64,000 nucleotides of DNA from Halobacteriovorax vibrionivorans (GCF_003346865.1 NZ_QDKL01000002.1:372001-436000); one strand, 5' to 3'. Positions 8,485 to 17,245 are shown, counted from the first letter of the stretch. Translations and numbers: made by a program. Notes: generated by a model not told the origin, from the letters alone.

Positions 8485-9849
8485 TTAAGAGATTTTTAAA
8501 TGATTCAAATAATTATTAAATGACCTCATGACCCATAAATGAACAACTGCTTGTGTATAGCGATAAAGATACCAAGGTAAATATGGCCTAAATTCATTAA
8601 CCGATACTATTGTGTAGCGTCCTTCGGCAACAGCGCGAAACTCGAGCCAGCCAGTATTCTTTGAGCCAGACAATAGACCTCCTACAATATGAAATTTAAC
8701 TCGATTAAGGTTTGAGGTATTTGAGATTTTCTTAAGAGCAAGTAGAGACTTTTTTAACCCTATCAATTTGAATTTAACAATCTCATCATCTTGCTCCACA
8801 TAAACAATCGAGTGAATATAGCGTGGGAGCCAATTCATATACTCTTGGGCCACTCTTTGCATATCTAAATGAGACGGATTGTCTAAGCGCTGAATTGATC
8901 GGACATTCTTATGTTCAAATCGACGCTTTTTATAACGTTTTGATTTTTCAAACTTATTAGTTGAGATCTTCTCTAGCATAGACTTATATGTTGGATAATT
9001 TATACAGTCCTTAATATCTTCATTCACCTCAACTACTGGTAAATGACATTTAAGGCTATCCACAAGAGGAGCAACTAATTCAAAAGGGGCCTCACCAAAA
9101 GTACTCACCCACCATTTTGAAAGGCTTAAATAATTAATTGGAACAGGTATCATTAGACACTTCTTTCCAATATGAGTGGCCGTCTCTCTTATTAATTGTT
9201 CATAAGTGACCTTTTCGCCATTAACAATATTAAGGCACTTATTATAGAACTTTGGGTTGCCTACTACTTTTTTGAAAATATCTGTTAAGTCATCTATATA
9301 AACAAGCTGAGTACGACTCTTCGTCCAGGATGGCAGAATCATTGCAGGAAGGTTTAGAACAAGATTTTTTAAAATTTCAAAAGAAGATCCACCATTTCCA
9401 ACAATCATTCCCGCTCTTAAAATTGTCGTAGGGATTTTACAAGTCTGGAAAACTTCTTCAACTTCTAAACGACTTTTTAAGTGAGTACTTGTTTCTCCAT
9501 CCGGAACTAACCCACCAAGATAAACGATCTGCTTTACATTATTTTTTACACAGGCCTTGGCAAAGTTATCTGCTAGTACTAAATCTGTATCTTGAAAACT
9601 TCCTTGAAATAATTTTGATGATGGCAACATTGAATGGACAAGGTATACTGCAACATCAGTATCTTCTAGAGAATTTTTAATACTCTGGTAAGAGAAAAGA
9701 TCACATGACCTCCACTCAAAACTCGCCTCATTCGGACGATTAGAGGAACTACGAGATCGACCAAGGCCTCTAACATCATGAATCCCATTAAGTTTTTGAA
9801 TAAGATGATGACCTATAAAGCCAGAAGCACCAGCGATAGTAATTTTCAT
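8485..9849 (-). CDS. SDR/NmrA-like NAD(P)-binding protein with DUF2867-type C-terminus
   Basis: A 454-residue cytoplasmic protein. Seen: an N-terminal Rossmann fold with 'GASGFIGHHLI' (GxxGxxG, residues 7-13) and extended-SDR/YbjT-like blocks ('VYLVHSM', 'YLGGLVPDG', 'ILRAGMIVGNGGSSFE', 'QLVYIDDLTD'). The C-terminal third (from about residue 310), rich in aromatic residues with 'GWLEFRAVAEG' and 'PWYLYRYTQAVVHLWV', resembles DUF2867. Known: YbjT-type proteins are predicted NAD(P)-dependent epimerase/reductases of unknown substrate. A terminator lies between it and the L25 gene upstream, so it probably has its own promoter, and it may be co-transcribed with hsp20. Confidence 0.8.
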   Translation of the reverse strand: MKITIAGASGFIGHHLIQKLNGIHDVRGLGRSRSSSNRPNEASFEWRSCDLFSYQSIKNSLEDTDVAVYLVHSMLPSSKLFQGSFQDTDLVLADNFAKACVKNNVKQIVYLGGLVPDGETSTHLKSRLEVEEVFQTCKIPTTILRAGMIVGNGGSSFEILKNLVLNLPAMILPSWTKSRTQLVYIDDLTDIFKKVVGNPKFYNKCLNIVNGEKVTYEQLIRETATHIGKKCLMIPVPINYLSLSKWWVSTFGEAPFELVAPLVDSLKCHLPVVEVNEDIKDCINYPTYKSMLEKISTNKFEKSKRYKKRRFEHKNVRSIQRLDNPSHLDMQRVAQEYMNWLPRYIHSIVYVEQDDEIVKFKLIGLKKSLLALKKISNTSNLNRVKFHIVGGLLSGSKNTGWLEFRAVAEGRYTIVSVNEFRPYLPWYLYRYTQAVVHLWVMRSFNNYLNHLKIS

Positions 9850-9864
9850 TATTAAAAGATATCA

Positions 9865-9893
9865 TAAAAAAAGCCTAGGCAATACCTAGGCTT
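9865..9893 (-). terminator. Rho-independent terminator after the L25 gene
   Basis: A nine-base-pair inverted repeat (AAGCCTAGG / CCTAGGCTT) with a five-base loop. On the minus strand it is followed by a run of seven T. It lies 36 bases past the L25 stop and separates that gene from the SDR gene. Confidence 0.85.
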
Positions 9894-9928
9894 AGTTAAT
9901 TTATGTCGAATGAATAGATTTTAAGAAA

Positions 9929-10534
9929 TTATGACTCTAGCATCATCTCATCAGAGCTCTCTTCTTCTGTTGATTCCTCTTTAGCAGGTGGTCGACATAT
10001 AGCAATAACTTCTTCCATGTCCATCATTGCCTCAACCTTCTTAGGTAACTTCATATCAGCTACGGTTAAATTCTCCGCAATATCAAGCCCTGAAACATCA
10101 ATTTCAACCTTTGCAGGCATATCTTTTGGAGTACCGCTAAGAGTGATATTATCGTGCATTAAAACAAGCACACCACCTTTCTTACGTCCAGCTGGCTCAC
10201 CCATTGCAACAATAGGTACTTCAACCTCATTTGTTTCACCTTTAGGTAATTCAACAAGAGAGAAGTGAACAAGTTCCTTTGAAACAGGGTCTCTTTGTAT
10301 TTCTTCAAACTTTACAAAGATAGTACGTTTCTTTGACTTAACTTCATAGACCTCACCTGTTTTACTGATGGCCTTTTTAAGGTCTAATTCAGATGCTCTA
10401 ACAGGAGTATTCTCAACATTTGGTCCATACATTGTCCCTGGGATTAATCCCATATCACGTAATTCGTGAGTCTTTGTATGTAGATCACGATCTTCTATTT
10501 TTAGTTGAGTTAATTTATTAGTCATTTTGCTCAT
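9929..10534 (-). CDS. rplY: 50S ribosomal protein L25 (general stress protein CTC type)
   Basis: A 201-residue protein of the long L25/CTC form: an N-terminal 5S-rRNA-binding L25 domain (about 1-95) and a C-terminal TL5/CTC beta domain (about 96-185) with the landmark 'GMPAKVEIDVSGL'-like segment ('DMPAKVEIDVSGLDI') and an acidic tail. Known: it binds 5S rRNA in the large ribosomal subunit. I chose the ATG at 10534 because AAGGA lies five bases upstream; longer in-frame extensions have no such site and add non-conserved residues. It is divergent from the LysR gene. The usual neighbour pth is not in this window. Confidence 0.92.
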   Translation of the reverse strand: MSKMTNKLTQLKIEDRDLHTKTHELRDMGLIPGTMYGPNVENTPVRASELDLKKAISKTGEVYEVKSKKRTIFVKFEEIQRDPVSKELVHFSLVELPKGETNEVEVPIVAMGEPAGRKKGGVLVLMHDNITLSGTPKDMPAKVEIDVSGLDIAENLTVADMKLPKKVEAMMDMEEVIAICRPPAKEESTEEESSDEMMLES

Positions 10535-10655
10535 AACCATCCTTTTTTTTGTTGAACGATTTCTATTTGTTAGTAATAACCTAACGCAAATAGACTTATA
10601 AATTAAATGCATATAAGATTATGGATATATAATGTTAAATCTATATAGGTGCTTT

Positions 10656-11534
10656 ATGTATAAGATCAATTTCAATCATCTCAAGTACTTCCTGACAATT
10701 GCAGAAGAGGGCTCAATTGTTAAAGCTTCTAAGAGGCTTAATATTACTCAACCAGCACTGAGTCATCAATTGCGTTTACTAGAAGAAGATCTTGAGAAGA
10801 AACTATTTGACCGCTTGGGCAAGAAGCTTGTTTTAAACGACAATGGAATTGTCGTTATGGAGTATGCACGAAAAATCTTTCGACACTCAGAGGAGATGAT
10901 TCAATATCTCAAGTCTAATAATGATGATTTTATAACAATTATAAAAGTTGGAACTGTTCCATGGGTACCTAATGATGTTATCTATGACTTTCTAAAACCA
11001 CTTATCATCAATCCACATTTAAAAATACAAATCTATCAAAAGGACCTCGACTCCCTTTATAAAGATATAGCAAATAACAAACTAGACTTAATCCTCTCGG
11101 ATACTGAGTATACAGGCCGCTCAAAGAAGCTCATTGCTCACAAATTAAAGGCAGAACCATTAGTTTGTGTTGCAGCTTCTAAAAATAGCTTTAAGGGAAA
11201 ATTTCCAAATTGCTTAAGTAATAAGAAAGTAATTAATTATCCAGAGATCTGTGTACTTGGACGCAATATTGAAGACTATTTTGAAATTAATAATCTTTCG
11301 GTAAAGATTGTTAGTGAATTTACAGACTCATCTTTAATAAAGTCTGCTGTCGAGCACGGTGGAGTTGCCGCATTTCTACCTAGAAGTGTTGTAAAGCAAA
11401 GCTTGAAAGAGAAGAGGTTGATAAAGCTTGGACAAGATAAGAATCTAGTCTTTAACTTATGGGCCATCACAAGTGGAGATATTTCAAAAGAAAATGCTCT
11501 TGCTCAAAGAATTGTAAAATATAGAGGCAGTTAA
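10656..11534 (+). CDS. LysR-family transcriptional regulator, NhaR-like
   Basis: A 292-residue regulator. Seen: an N-terminal winged helix-turn-helix (residues 5-65), 'NFNHLKYFLTIAEEGSI' then 'ITQPALSHQLRLLEEDLEKKLF', and a C-terminal effector-binding domain. The opening 'INFNHLKYF' resembles NhaR, which controls Na+/H+ antiport and surface genes in enterobacteria; the target here is unknown. I chose the ATG at 10656, with AGGT seven bases upstream, over one 24 bases earlier without a site. It lies divergent from rplY and convergent with a histidine kinase gene (four-base overlap). Confidence 0.85.
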   Translation: MYKINFNHLKYFLTIAEEGSIVKASKRLNITQPALSHQLRLLEEDLEKKLFDRLGKKLVLNDNGIVVMEYARKIFRHSEEMIQYLKSNNDDFITIIKVGTVPWVPNDVIYDFLKPLIINPHLKIQIYQKDLDSLYKDIANNKLDLILSDTEYTGRSKKLIAHKLKAEPLVCVAASKNSFKGKFPNCLSNKKVINYPEICVLGRNIEDYFEINNLSVKIVSEFTDSSLIKSAVEHGGVAAFLPRSVVKQSLKEKRLIKLGQDKNLVFNLWAITSGDISKENALAQRIVKYRGS

Positions 11535-12829
11535 ACAAGAGGTAGGTTTAGAGTTACTCGAGACCCACAATCTGGTAAGTTTTCAATTAATAATTTTGCG
11601 TTATGTTTTTCCAAGAATGAATGAACTAATTTTAAGCCAATACCAGTTCCCTTCTCACCTTTCGTTCCTTGCTTAACATGGAATGTGTTACCACTTGCAA
11701 GTCCATTGATGACAACATCAGGAACGCCTTCTCCTTGATCAACAACTTCAATCTGATATCCATTTTCATCATGTTGACCTTTGACATTAATCTTTCCACC
11801 TTCAGGAGTGAATTTGATTGCGTTGGAAATAATATTTCTAATACAAGTCTCAATCATAACGCTATCGTGATTTAGAACATAATCTTCAAGGTCGACATCA
11901 ATATCAAGTTCTTTTGTCTGGGCCAATTCAATTGCAAATTCAATGGCCTTCTCAATTGTTGGCTTTATATTTGTATCTTTTGGATCATAGCCTAAACTTT
12001 CATTACTTGTTATGGCCCAAGATAAGAGGTCTCTTAAGAGATTATCTGTTTTACGAGCTGCTTTTAAAATTCTATTTTGATAGCTTTGAATTCTTTCCGT
12101 ACTTAGTTCTCGATTTGAGCGTGTTACAGCTTGAGCTGAAGACATAATCACTTGAAGAGGACTCTTTAGATCATGTGCAATTGTTGAGATGACATCATCT
12201 TTAGTCTTATTCATTTCAGCAAGTCGTCTATTTGAAATATGAAAAAGTCGCCAAGCGCGATTAAACATAGAACGAAAAGCAAAGAGAACAATATTTAAAG
12301 AAACGAGAATAAAAACGCGATAACCATGATTTGCTAAGTCTGCTTCAGGATGTAAAAGAGGAACTGTTAAAAATACTAAAAACAAGAGAACACAATTCCA
12401 AATGATGCATTTTAGTCGCCCAGGAAGCATGACATAGAATGAAGTCGTCATAATCATAACACCAGCAAGAAGTGTTGAACTTCTTCCTTGAACCATAAAT
12501 GTTAGAGCAGCAACGATAATGACTGATAGAAGTTTAATATAAAAAAGATGGACCTCAACTTTTTCACTATATGCCTTATTTCTCCACGAATAAACAAAGT
12601 AGAGTCCATATGCTACAAGCCCCACTCTTAGAGCTGTAAGTATATTGGGAGAACCATAAAAGAATGTCCTTTGGTAATCAGCGAAAAGGCCAGCAAAAAG
12701 CATCAAAATACAACAAGTGAGATAAGAGTAACGAGTATAGAAAGAGTCCTTATTCCAAGCATTTTCTAAATACTCTCTCTCTTCTTCAGAGTTTTTAAAC
12801 TCTCCAAAGACATTTATAAATTGATCCAA
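11531..12829 (-). CDS. Membrane sensor histidine kinase
   Basis: A 432-residue kinase. Seen: about 30 cytoplasmic residues, then six predicted membrane helices (about 33-190), a short linker, a HisKA H-box 'IAHDLKSPLQV' (H219), and a HATPase with N-box 'NIISNAIKFTPEGG' and G-boxes 'DQGEGV' and 'GTGIGLKLV'. It appears catalytically complete. The layout of short acidic N-terminus, six helices and HisKA is like that of the two ATPase-less proteins at 14.4-16.1 kb, so it is a candidate partner for them. No response regulator is adjacent. The input signal is unknown; the helices carry no known sensor domain that I recognise. Confidence 0.87.
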   Translation of the reverse strand: MDQFINVFGEFKNSEEEREYLENAWNKDSFYTRYSYLTCCILMLFAGLFADYQRTFFYGSPNILTALRVGLVAYGLYFVYSWRNKAYSEKVEVHLFYIKLLSVIIVAALTFMVQGRSSTLLAGVMIMTTSFYVMLPGRLKCIIWNCVLLFLVFLTVPLLHPEADLANHGYRVFILVSLNIVLFAFRSMFNRAWRLFHISNRRLAEMNKTKDDVISTIAHDLKSPLQVIMSSAQAVTRSNRELSTERIQSYQNRILKAARKTDNLLRDLLSWAITSNESLGYDPKDTNIKPTIEKAIEFAIELAQTKELDIDVDLEDYVLNHDSVMIETCIRNIISNAIKFTPEGGKINVKGQHDENGYQIEVVDQGEGVPDVVINGLASGNTFHVKQGTKGEKGTGIGLKLVHSFLEKHNAKLLIENLPDCGSRVTLNLPLV

Positions 12830-13176
12830 AATTAAGTCCTACTGAAAAATATTTAAACTTAGTTACAATAAATTTTAATTAATGGCGACAGAAAAAATCA
12901 TATCTAAGAATATTATACAATCGGGCCTAGCGGTCTCAAAGTTCTTTAATATTAAACACTTAGAACAGTTAAGGATATGAATTATTTTATAAAACTCACA
13001 TACATGTACACGTTCATAATCAAGATTATAAGTAGTTACAAAACCATTCCCAAGACAGTCTAAATATCTAAAGGAAACGTAATTTATTTACATGATTAGA
13101 GAAGGGGTCAATTTTTCCGTTTTAAATTTAGACGGCCTAGAAAAATGTTTCAAAATCCCCTAATCAAATAAGTAAA
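12830..13176. other. AT-rich intergenic region between divergent genes
   Basis: A 347-base gap between a kinase gene and a secreted-protein gene that are transcribed apart, so it should hold both promoters. I see a small palindrome, ATAATC-AA-GATTAT at 13016-13029, which could be an operator. GATTAG near 13096 can also pair with CTAATC near 13161. Neither is strong evidence. No open frame with a ribosome-binding site and no RNA gene were recognised. Confidence 0.4.
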
Positions 13177-14223
13177 ATGTTAGTTTTCCTTATGAATAAT
13201 TTTCTAGCAACTCTACTATTGTCCACAGCTCTATTAAACCTAAACTCTTTTGCCAAAGAAGATCATCAAAGCTTTTTAAAAATCTCAATGGAGGTTCAAC
13301 AAGAACTGCAATGTGAGAGAGAGTTTCAAATTATTAATAAGGCCTTTAAAGTTCGTTCTAAGGATTTTGTGGATTGCGAAGATGCCTTTTGGGCCGATAG
13401 GGCCATGAGTAAAGTTAAACAAATTTCAAATATATCACCTAAGGTTAATCTTGAATTACTTGCAAGAGACAGTGGTGCCTCATTTGATATAGGAAGCACT
13501 ATTCGCCTTCCCTTAAGACTTACCTTTTCAAATCGATGGGGACAAGTATATGACTCTCTTAGCCTAGGAACGGATGCCATCCTCTACCATGAGTATTCAC
13601 ATGCAATTTTTGGCGAGGTCATTGGAAAGAAGTTTTATCCACAGTTTAAGGCCATGGCAGAAACCTTATCACGATACAAAATAGCTCTTCAAAACGCCTA
13701 TGCCACAGGAAACTATGGCAACGCTGTTAAGTACTACGAAAACCAGATAAAGAGACTACAAGAGAAAATGAAAACTCATCATGAAATTGAGTATTATCAT
13801 TTATCATCATCGTATAATGAATTCTTTGCTGACCTTGTTGCGGTCTTAGTAACAAATAACGCTAATAGTATATTCAATGCTCTCTACTATGATGAGATGA
13901 GTGATCAGAGCTATCAAATGATTAAGCTTAGGTCTTTTGAAGATCAGTCAACAAACTACGATAATCGACTACTAAATGAGATCCATGGGGAACTGGCCCT
14001 AGCAAGACAATTTATTGGTAAAACAGTACTAAATGAGATTTTTTCAATTAGAGATGAAAAGTTAGCGAATCAGAGAAAGAAAGCACTTCTTGATAATGTT
14101 CTTAAGGCAATTGATAACCAAATGACGAAGAGAATTGAGCTTAATGACTTTGGAATTTCACCAAAGAAAAACAATGAAAAGTTAATTAAAGAGCTAAAAG
14201 AAGTTCTAAAGCTAGAAGTATAA
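13177..14223 (+). CDS. Secreted HExxH zinc-peptidase-like protein
   Basis: A 348-residue exported protein. Seen: a signal peptide (either from this ATG or from a second ATG at 13192, which gives the cleaner MNNFLATLLLSTALLNLNSFA). A zinc motif HEYSH (H138, E139, H142 from the first ATG) is followed about 72 residues later by NEFFAD (E215), the pattern expected of a gluzincin third ligand. The C-terminus is charged and helical. No named family is recognised. The NE-x-x-AD block is shared with the secreted protein at 51.5 kb. Inferred: a periplasmic or released metallopeptidase, plausibly acting during prey invasion or envelope remodelling. Activity is unproven. Confidence 0.72.
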   Translation: MLVFLMNNFLATLLLSTALLNLNSFAKEDHQSFLKISMEVQQELQCEREFQIINKAFKVRSKDFVDCEDAFWADRAMSKVKQISNISPKVNLELLARDSGASFDIGSTIRLPLRLTFSNRWGQVYDSLSLGTDAILYHEYSHAIFGEVIGKKFYPQFKAMAETLSRYKIALQNAYATGNYGNAVKYYENQIKRLQEKMKTHHEIEYYHLSSSYNEFFADLVAVLVTNNANSIFNALYYDEMSDQSYQMIKLRSFEDQSTNYDNRLLNEIHGELALARQFIGKTVLNEIFSIRDEKLANQRKKALLDNVLKAIDNQMTKRIELNDFGISPKKNNEKLIKELKEVLKLEV

Positions 14224-14298
14224 TAAGCTAAGCAAAGCTCTCGCCCATTAACGCACACCCTAATAAGAGGTTTAACTTAAAATCTTTACAAGATTAAA

Positions 14299-14328
14299 TT
14301 GACGCTCTATGCCCCTAACATTTATTAT
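14299..14328 (+). promoter_or_regulatory. Sigma-70-like promoter for the HisKA-only gene pair
   Basis: TTGACG at 14299-14304 and TATTAT at 14323-14328 with an 18-base spacer, close to the sigma-70 consensus. The predicted transcription start near 14335 leaves a leader of about 23 bases before the AUU start at 14358, just enough for the AGGAG ribosome-binding site at 14347-14351. Confidence 0.55.
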
Positions 14329-14357
14329 TTTCTACAGGAATCGTTTAGGAGCATTTC

Positions 14358-15218
14358 ATTAGCATCGACTTATTTAAATACTTTTATCCAGCTTCTGCAT
14401 ATGACCAAGAAGATGAGTTAGCGGCTATCCAAAAGAGATATCAGGCGCGCCTTATCACTTTTTCAACAATCACACTTCTAATACACTTTATAACAATAAT
14501 TTTAATTATTTTCTCTCAAATTCAATTTACGACGAATTTTATATACACTGAAGCATTAGTGATTCCATTGTGTCTATTCTCCTTATACACATATAAGAAA
14601 TACGACAATCTTCTCACATATCGAGTTCTTTTATACATTACAACATTTGTACTCTTAAATTATCGTATTTATGTCATGCAGTCCCACTCGACAGAATTAC
14701 TGACATGGACTCTCGCTTTCTTCATCGTCATGGTTTACACGACAAGCTTAAAAGTTGCCATTACTATATTGATAAGTAATTTATCGCTAATAGTTTATAA
14801 TACACAATATGGTGAAGCCTATGTGTGGCTACTACCACTAAAATATCAATTAATAATTCATAAGATCTACCCCACCCTAATTATTGCCTTTATCCTTTTC
14901 TATAAAAAATTGTCAGAAGTTGCCAAGACAAACGAACTAGAGCGTTTTAATAAAAGAGACGTGATATCAAAAATGATAATCACTTTATCTCATGAAATTA
15001 ATAATCCATTGGCAATCGCAAAACTCACTGTAAATAAACTTAAAAGAAAAAGTGAAAATGAAATTATGAATAAGATGGATGAAAACCTAGATCAGATTTC
15101 TAAAATCACACATCTTATAAAAGACATAAGCGACTTGAAAGAAGTGGAGCATGGTGACAGAAGAATCTTCGATCTCTATAGTACTATCAGTACAAAAGAT
15201 AAGTCGGCAAAGACTTAG
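14358..15218 (+). CDS. Six-helix membrane protein with HisKA domain but no ATPase domain; AUU start
   Basis: About 286 residues. Seen: a short acidic N-terminus (DLFKYFYPASAYDQEDELAA), six hydrophobic helices (about 38-195), then a HisKA-like helix pair with H-box 'LSHEINNPLAIAKL' (H212). It stops about 60 residues later with no HATPase domain. The first in-frame ATG/GTG lies at 14559, inside helix 2, and would discard conserved sequence. The frame is open back to a TAG at 14346, and AGGAG at 14347-14351 is six bases before an ATT codon. The downstream paralogue has the same arrangement with ATA. An AUU start is inferred from this. Possible roles: phosphotransfer, dimerisation with, or inhibition of, a complete kinase. 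Confidence 0.75.
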   Translation: MSIDLFKYFYPASAYDQEDELAAIQKRYQARLITFSTITLLIHFITIILIIFSQIQFTTNFIYTEALVIPLCLFSLYTYKKYDNLLTYRVLLYITTFVLLNYRIYVMQSHSTELLTWTLAFFIVMVYTTSLKVAITILISNLSLIVYNTQYGEAYVWLLPLKYQLIIHKIYPTLIIAFILFYKKLSEVAKTNELERFNKRDVISKMIITLSHEINNPLAIAKLTVNKLKRKSENEIMNKMDENLDQISKITHLIKDISDLKEVEHGDRRIFDLYSTISTKDKSAKT

Positions 15219-15227
15219 GAGAATTTT

Positions 15228-16097
15228 ATAAAAAAGGACCTGTTAAATTACTTTTATCCAAAGTCTGCATTTGATCGTGAAGATGAACTTGCTGCAATTG
15301 AAAAGAGATACCAAGCGAGGTTAATTTCTTTTACGGTTATGACCTTAGTAATTAACTTTGCATTAATTCTCTTAATTTTCTTCTTTCAAATTGAAACGAA
15401 TTCATTCTTCATTCTAGGCTCATCACTCGTTATCCCGGCCGGGATATGCACTCTCTATCTCTACAAGAAATATGATAGTACCTTTTTATTTCGCTTATAT
15501 ATATTCTTTATTACTTTTGTCCTTTTAAACTACAGAGCCTATGAACTACAATCACATTCAAGTGCATTACTTCCATGGTTTATTGCTTTCTTTGTTATTA
15601 GTGTTCAGACAGTAGATTATAAGTCTTCATTTCTCATACTTGTGAGTAATCTCCTTGTAATGAGTTATGGCTACTTCTATGGGACTGTCTTCGAAGGTTT
15701 CCTCGCGCTGAAATATCAGATAATCGTCAACCAGATATATCCAACACTTCTTATCGTTATCTTTTTGCTTTATAAGAAATTAATAGAAAGATTAAAGGAA
15801 AAAGAAGTTGAACTGTTCCAAAAGAAAGACGTTATATCTAAAATGATTATTACCCTATCTCGAGAAATTAACTCACCTCTTACAGTTGCAAAGCTTACTG
15901 TTAATAAGCTTAGAAGAGAATGTGATGATGAATCAGTGGATCGAATTGAAGAGAGTCTAAATCGAATCACAAAAGTCACTCATCTAATCGAGGATATTAA
16001 CGAGCTAAAAGAAGTGGAATATGGTGAAGGAAAAATGTATGACCTTTATAACTCTGTCAGAAATAAAGGTCGTTCAAAAAAAGATATTCTATCTTAA
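15228..16097 (+). CDS. Paralogous six-helix HisKA-only protein lacking the phospho-acceptor His; AUA start
   Basis: About 289 residues, aligning end to end with the preceding protein (for example 'EDELAAIEKRYQARLISF' against 'EDELAAIQKRYQARLITF'). Six helices are followed by a HisKA-like helix pair. At the position of H212 the H-box reads 'LSREINSPLTVAKL', so the histidine is Arg212. No HATPase domain follows. AGGAG at 15217-15221 overlaps the stop of the first gene and is six bases before an ATA codon; the first in-frame ATG (15339) falls in helix 1. The pair is co-transcribed, probably translationally coupled. Inferred: a non-phosphorylatable partner, perhaps forming heterodimers with the first protein. 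Confidence 0.72.
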   Translation: MKKDLLNYFYPKSAFDREDELAAIEKRYQARLISFTVMTLVINFALILLIFFFQIETNSFFILGSSLVIPAGICTLYLYKKYDSTFLFRLYIFFITFVLLNYRAYELQSHSSALLPWFIAFFVISVQTVDYKSSFLILVSNLLVMSYGYFYGTVFEGFLALKYQIIVNQIYPTLLIVIFLLYKKLIERLKEKEVELFQKKDVISKMIITLSREINSPLTVAKLTVNKLRRECDDESVDRIEESLNRITKVTHLIEDINELKEVEYGEGKMYDLYNSVRNKGRSKKDILS

Positions 16098-16098
16098 C

Positions 16099-17139
16099 TT
16101 AGCGATCAAGCAGAACTGACAAGTATAAGAGATCATAATAAGTTGCCAAAAAGAGGTCTGGATCCCTTTGAGAAAGGTCTCGATAATACCTCTTTGCTTC
16201 CTCACTTCCCTCTTTAAATGACTTATTAAGGGCCTGGAAACTGCGACTATTTATTGCATGATGCTCAACAACTTCTTTCGATAATGCCAAGGTTTGCTCT
16301 AAATTGAAGTCCATGACACCTTTTTTATAGTTCTCCAACTCTCTTTGAGCGGCAATGATAGCAGGAGTTAAGAAATAAACACTTCCACCTTTTTTTACAA
16401 TCGGTCCAGCAAATGTACTGACTTTATCACTTGCGAGATAAGGTCCCATATACTGACTATATGTCTTTCGAAGTAAGCTTCTCTTTGCACCAAGATTCCT
16501 CATTCCCTTCTTTTGGGCCAGCAGGAAAAGAGCATTTACTTCAGCAAATGACTCTGCTTCATGTACTCCATGTGCAGATGGTGAAGAAGAGTAATTCTTA
16601 AGCATGAAGTTTTGATCAAGACAATGTGATAATTCATGATAAAGTGAATAAAGATATAACTCTTCGAGCGTAAAGAGATTTTCAAATCTTGAAAAATCAA
16701 AGTTCTCATAAACATCGACTTCTTTTGAGTCACCTAAAACTCTTCTGACTTCTGCTGATAGATCATTCATAATTCCATTTGGTAAAACGGCGCAGAATTT
16801 TAATTCTTTCCCCCATCCTCTTTCAAAAAAAGGTATCGCTGAAGCGGCACCATTTAATGACGTAAAGTACGGAACGAGATTAACGGCCTCATTATGTGAA
16901 AGTTCGATGTCATGAATATCTAGGGTATAATTTTTAACAATTTCAATTTGATCAGTCTCTTCTAGACCAACGAGTTTTGGCGCTATTTCATTCTTATCGA
17001 AAATGATAATAGGATACTCATAAGTATTACGATATTCCTCATTCAACTTTTCAACTTCACTACTGAGATCAAAAGCAAAACCAAGGCCATGAGTTAACAT
17101 TAATAAGATAGGGACAATTAAACGGGGTAGATTCTTCAT
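16099..17139 (-). CDS. Secreted HExxH zinc-peptidase-like protein
   Basis: A 346-residue exported protein with a signal peptide (about 1-22, ending GLGFA). Seen: the zinc motif HELSH (H168, E169, H172) in 'YSLYHELSHCLDQ', followed about 25 residues later by 'EAESFAEVNALFLL', which could supply a third ligand. No known family is recognised. The gene abuts the convergent HisKA-only gene with a one-base gap. Together with the 13.2-kb gene it brackets the membrane-protein pair, although the two peptidase-like proteins are not obviously alike outside the motif. A periplasmic or released peptidase is inferred; the substrate is unknown. Confidence 0.72.
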   Translation of the reverse strand: MKNLPRLIVPILLMLTHGLGFAFDLSSEVEKLNEEYRNTYEYPIIIFDKNEIAPKLVGLEETDQIEIVKNYTLDIHDIELSHNEAVNLVPYFTSLNGAASAIPFFERGWGKELKFCAVLPNGIMNDLSAEVRRVLGDSKEVDVYENFDFSRFENLFTLEELYLYSLYHELSHCLDQNFMLKNYSSSPSAHGVHEAESFAEVNALFLLAQKKGMRNLGAKRSLLRKTYSQYMGPYLASDKVSTFAGPIVKKGGSVYFLTPAIIAAQRELENYKKGVMDFNLEQTLALSKEVVEHHAINSRSFQALNKSFKEGSEEAKRYYRDLSQRDPDLFLATYYDLLYLSVLLDR

Positions 17140-17215
17140 GTTAACGTTAAACCATATATAAGAGGTGAAAACATTAACTCCAGAAGAATTACATGGAGTG
17201 AATAAAAAATATGCA

Positions 17216-17238
17216 ATAAAAAGGGGGCCTAAGCCCCC
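17216..17238 (-). terminator. Rho-independent terminator after the first osmC gene
   Basis: A GGGGGC / GCCCCC stem with a CTAA loop, followed on the minus strand by TTTTTATT. It begins eight bases past the OsmC stop codon. Confidence 0.85.
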
Positions 17239-17245
17239 AATATTA

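Noticed and set aside
14559..15218. The HisKA-only protein as a truncated pseudogene
   Set aside because: Two paralogues have the same length and end, each with intact frames, strong ribosome-binding sites and conserved N-termini, which argues for functional genes rather than decay.
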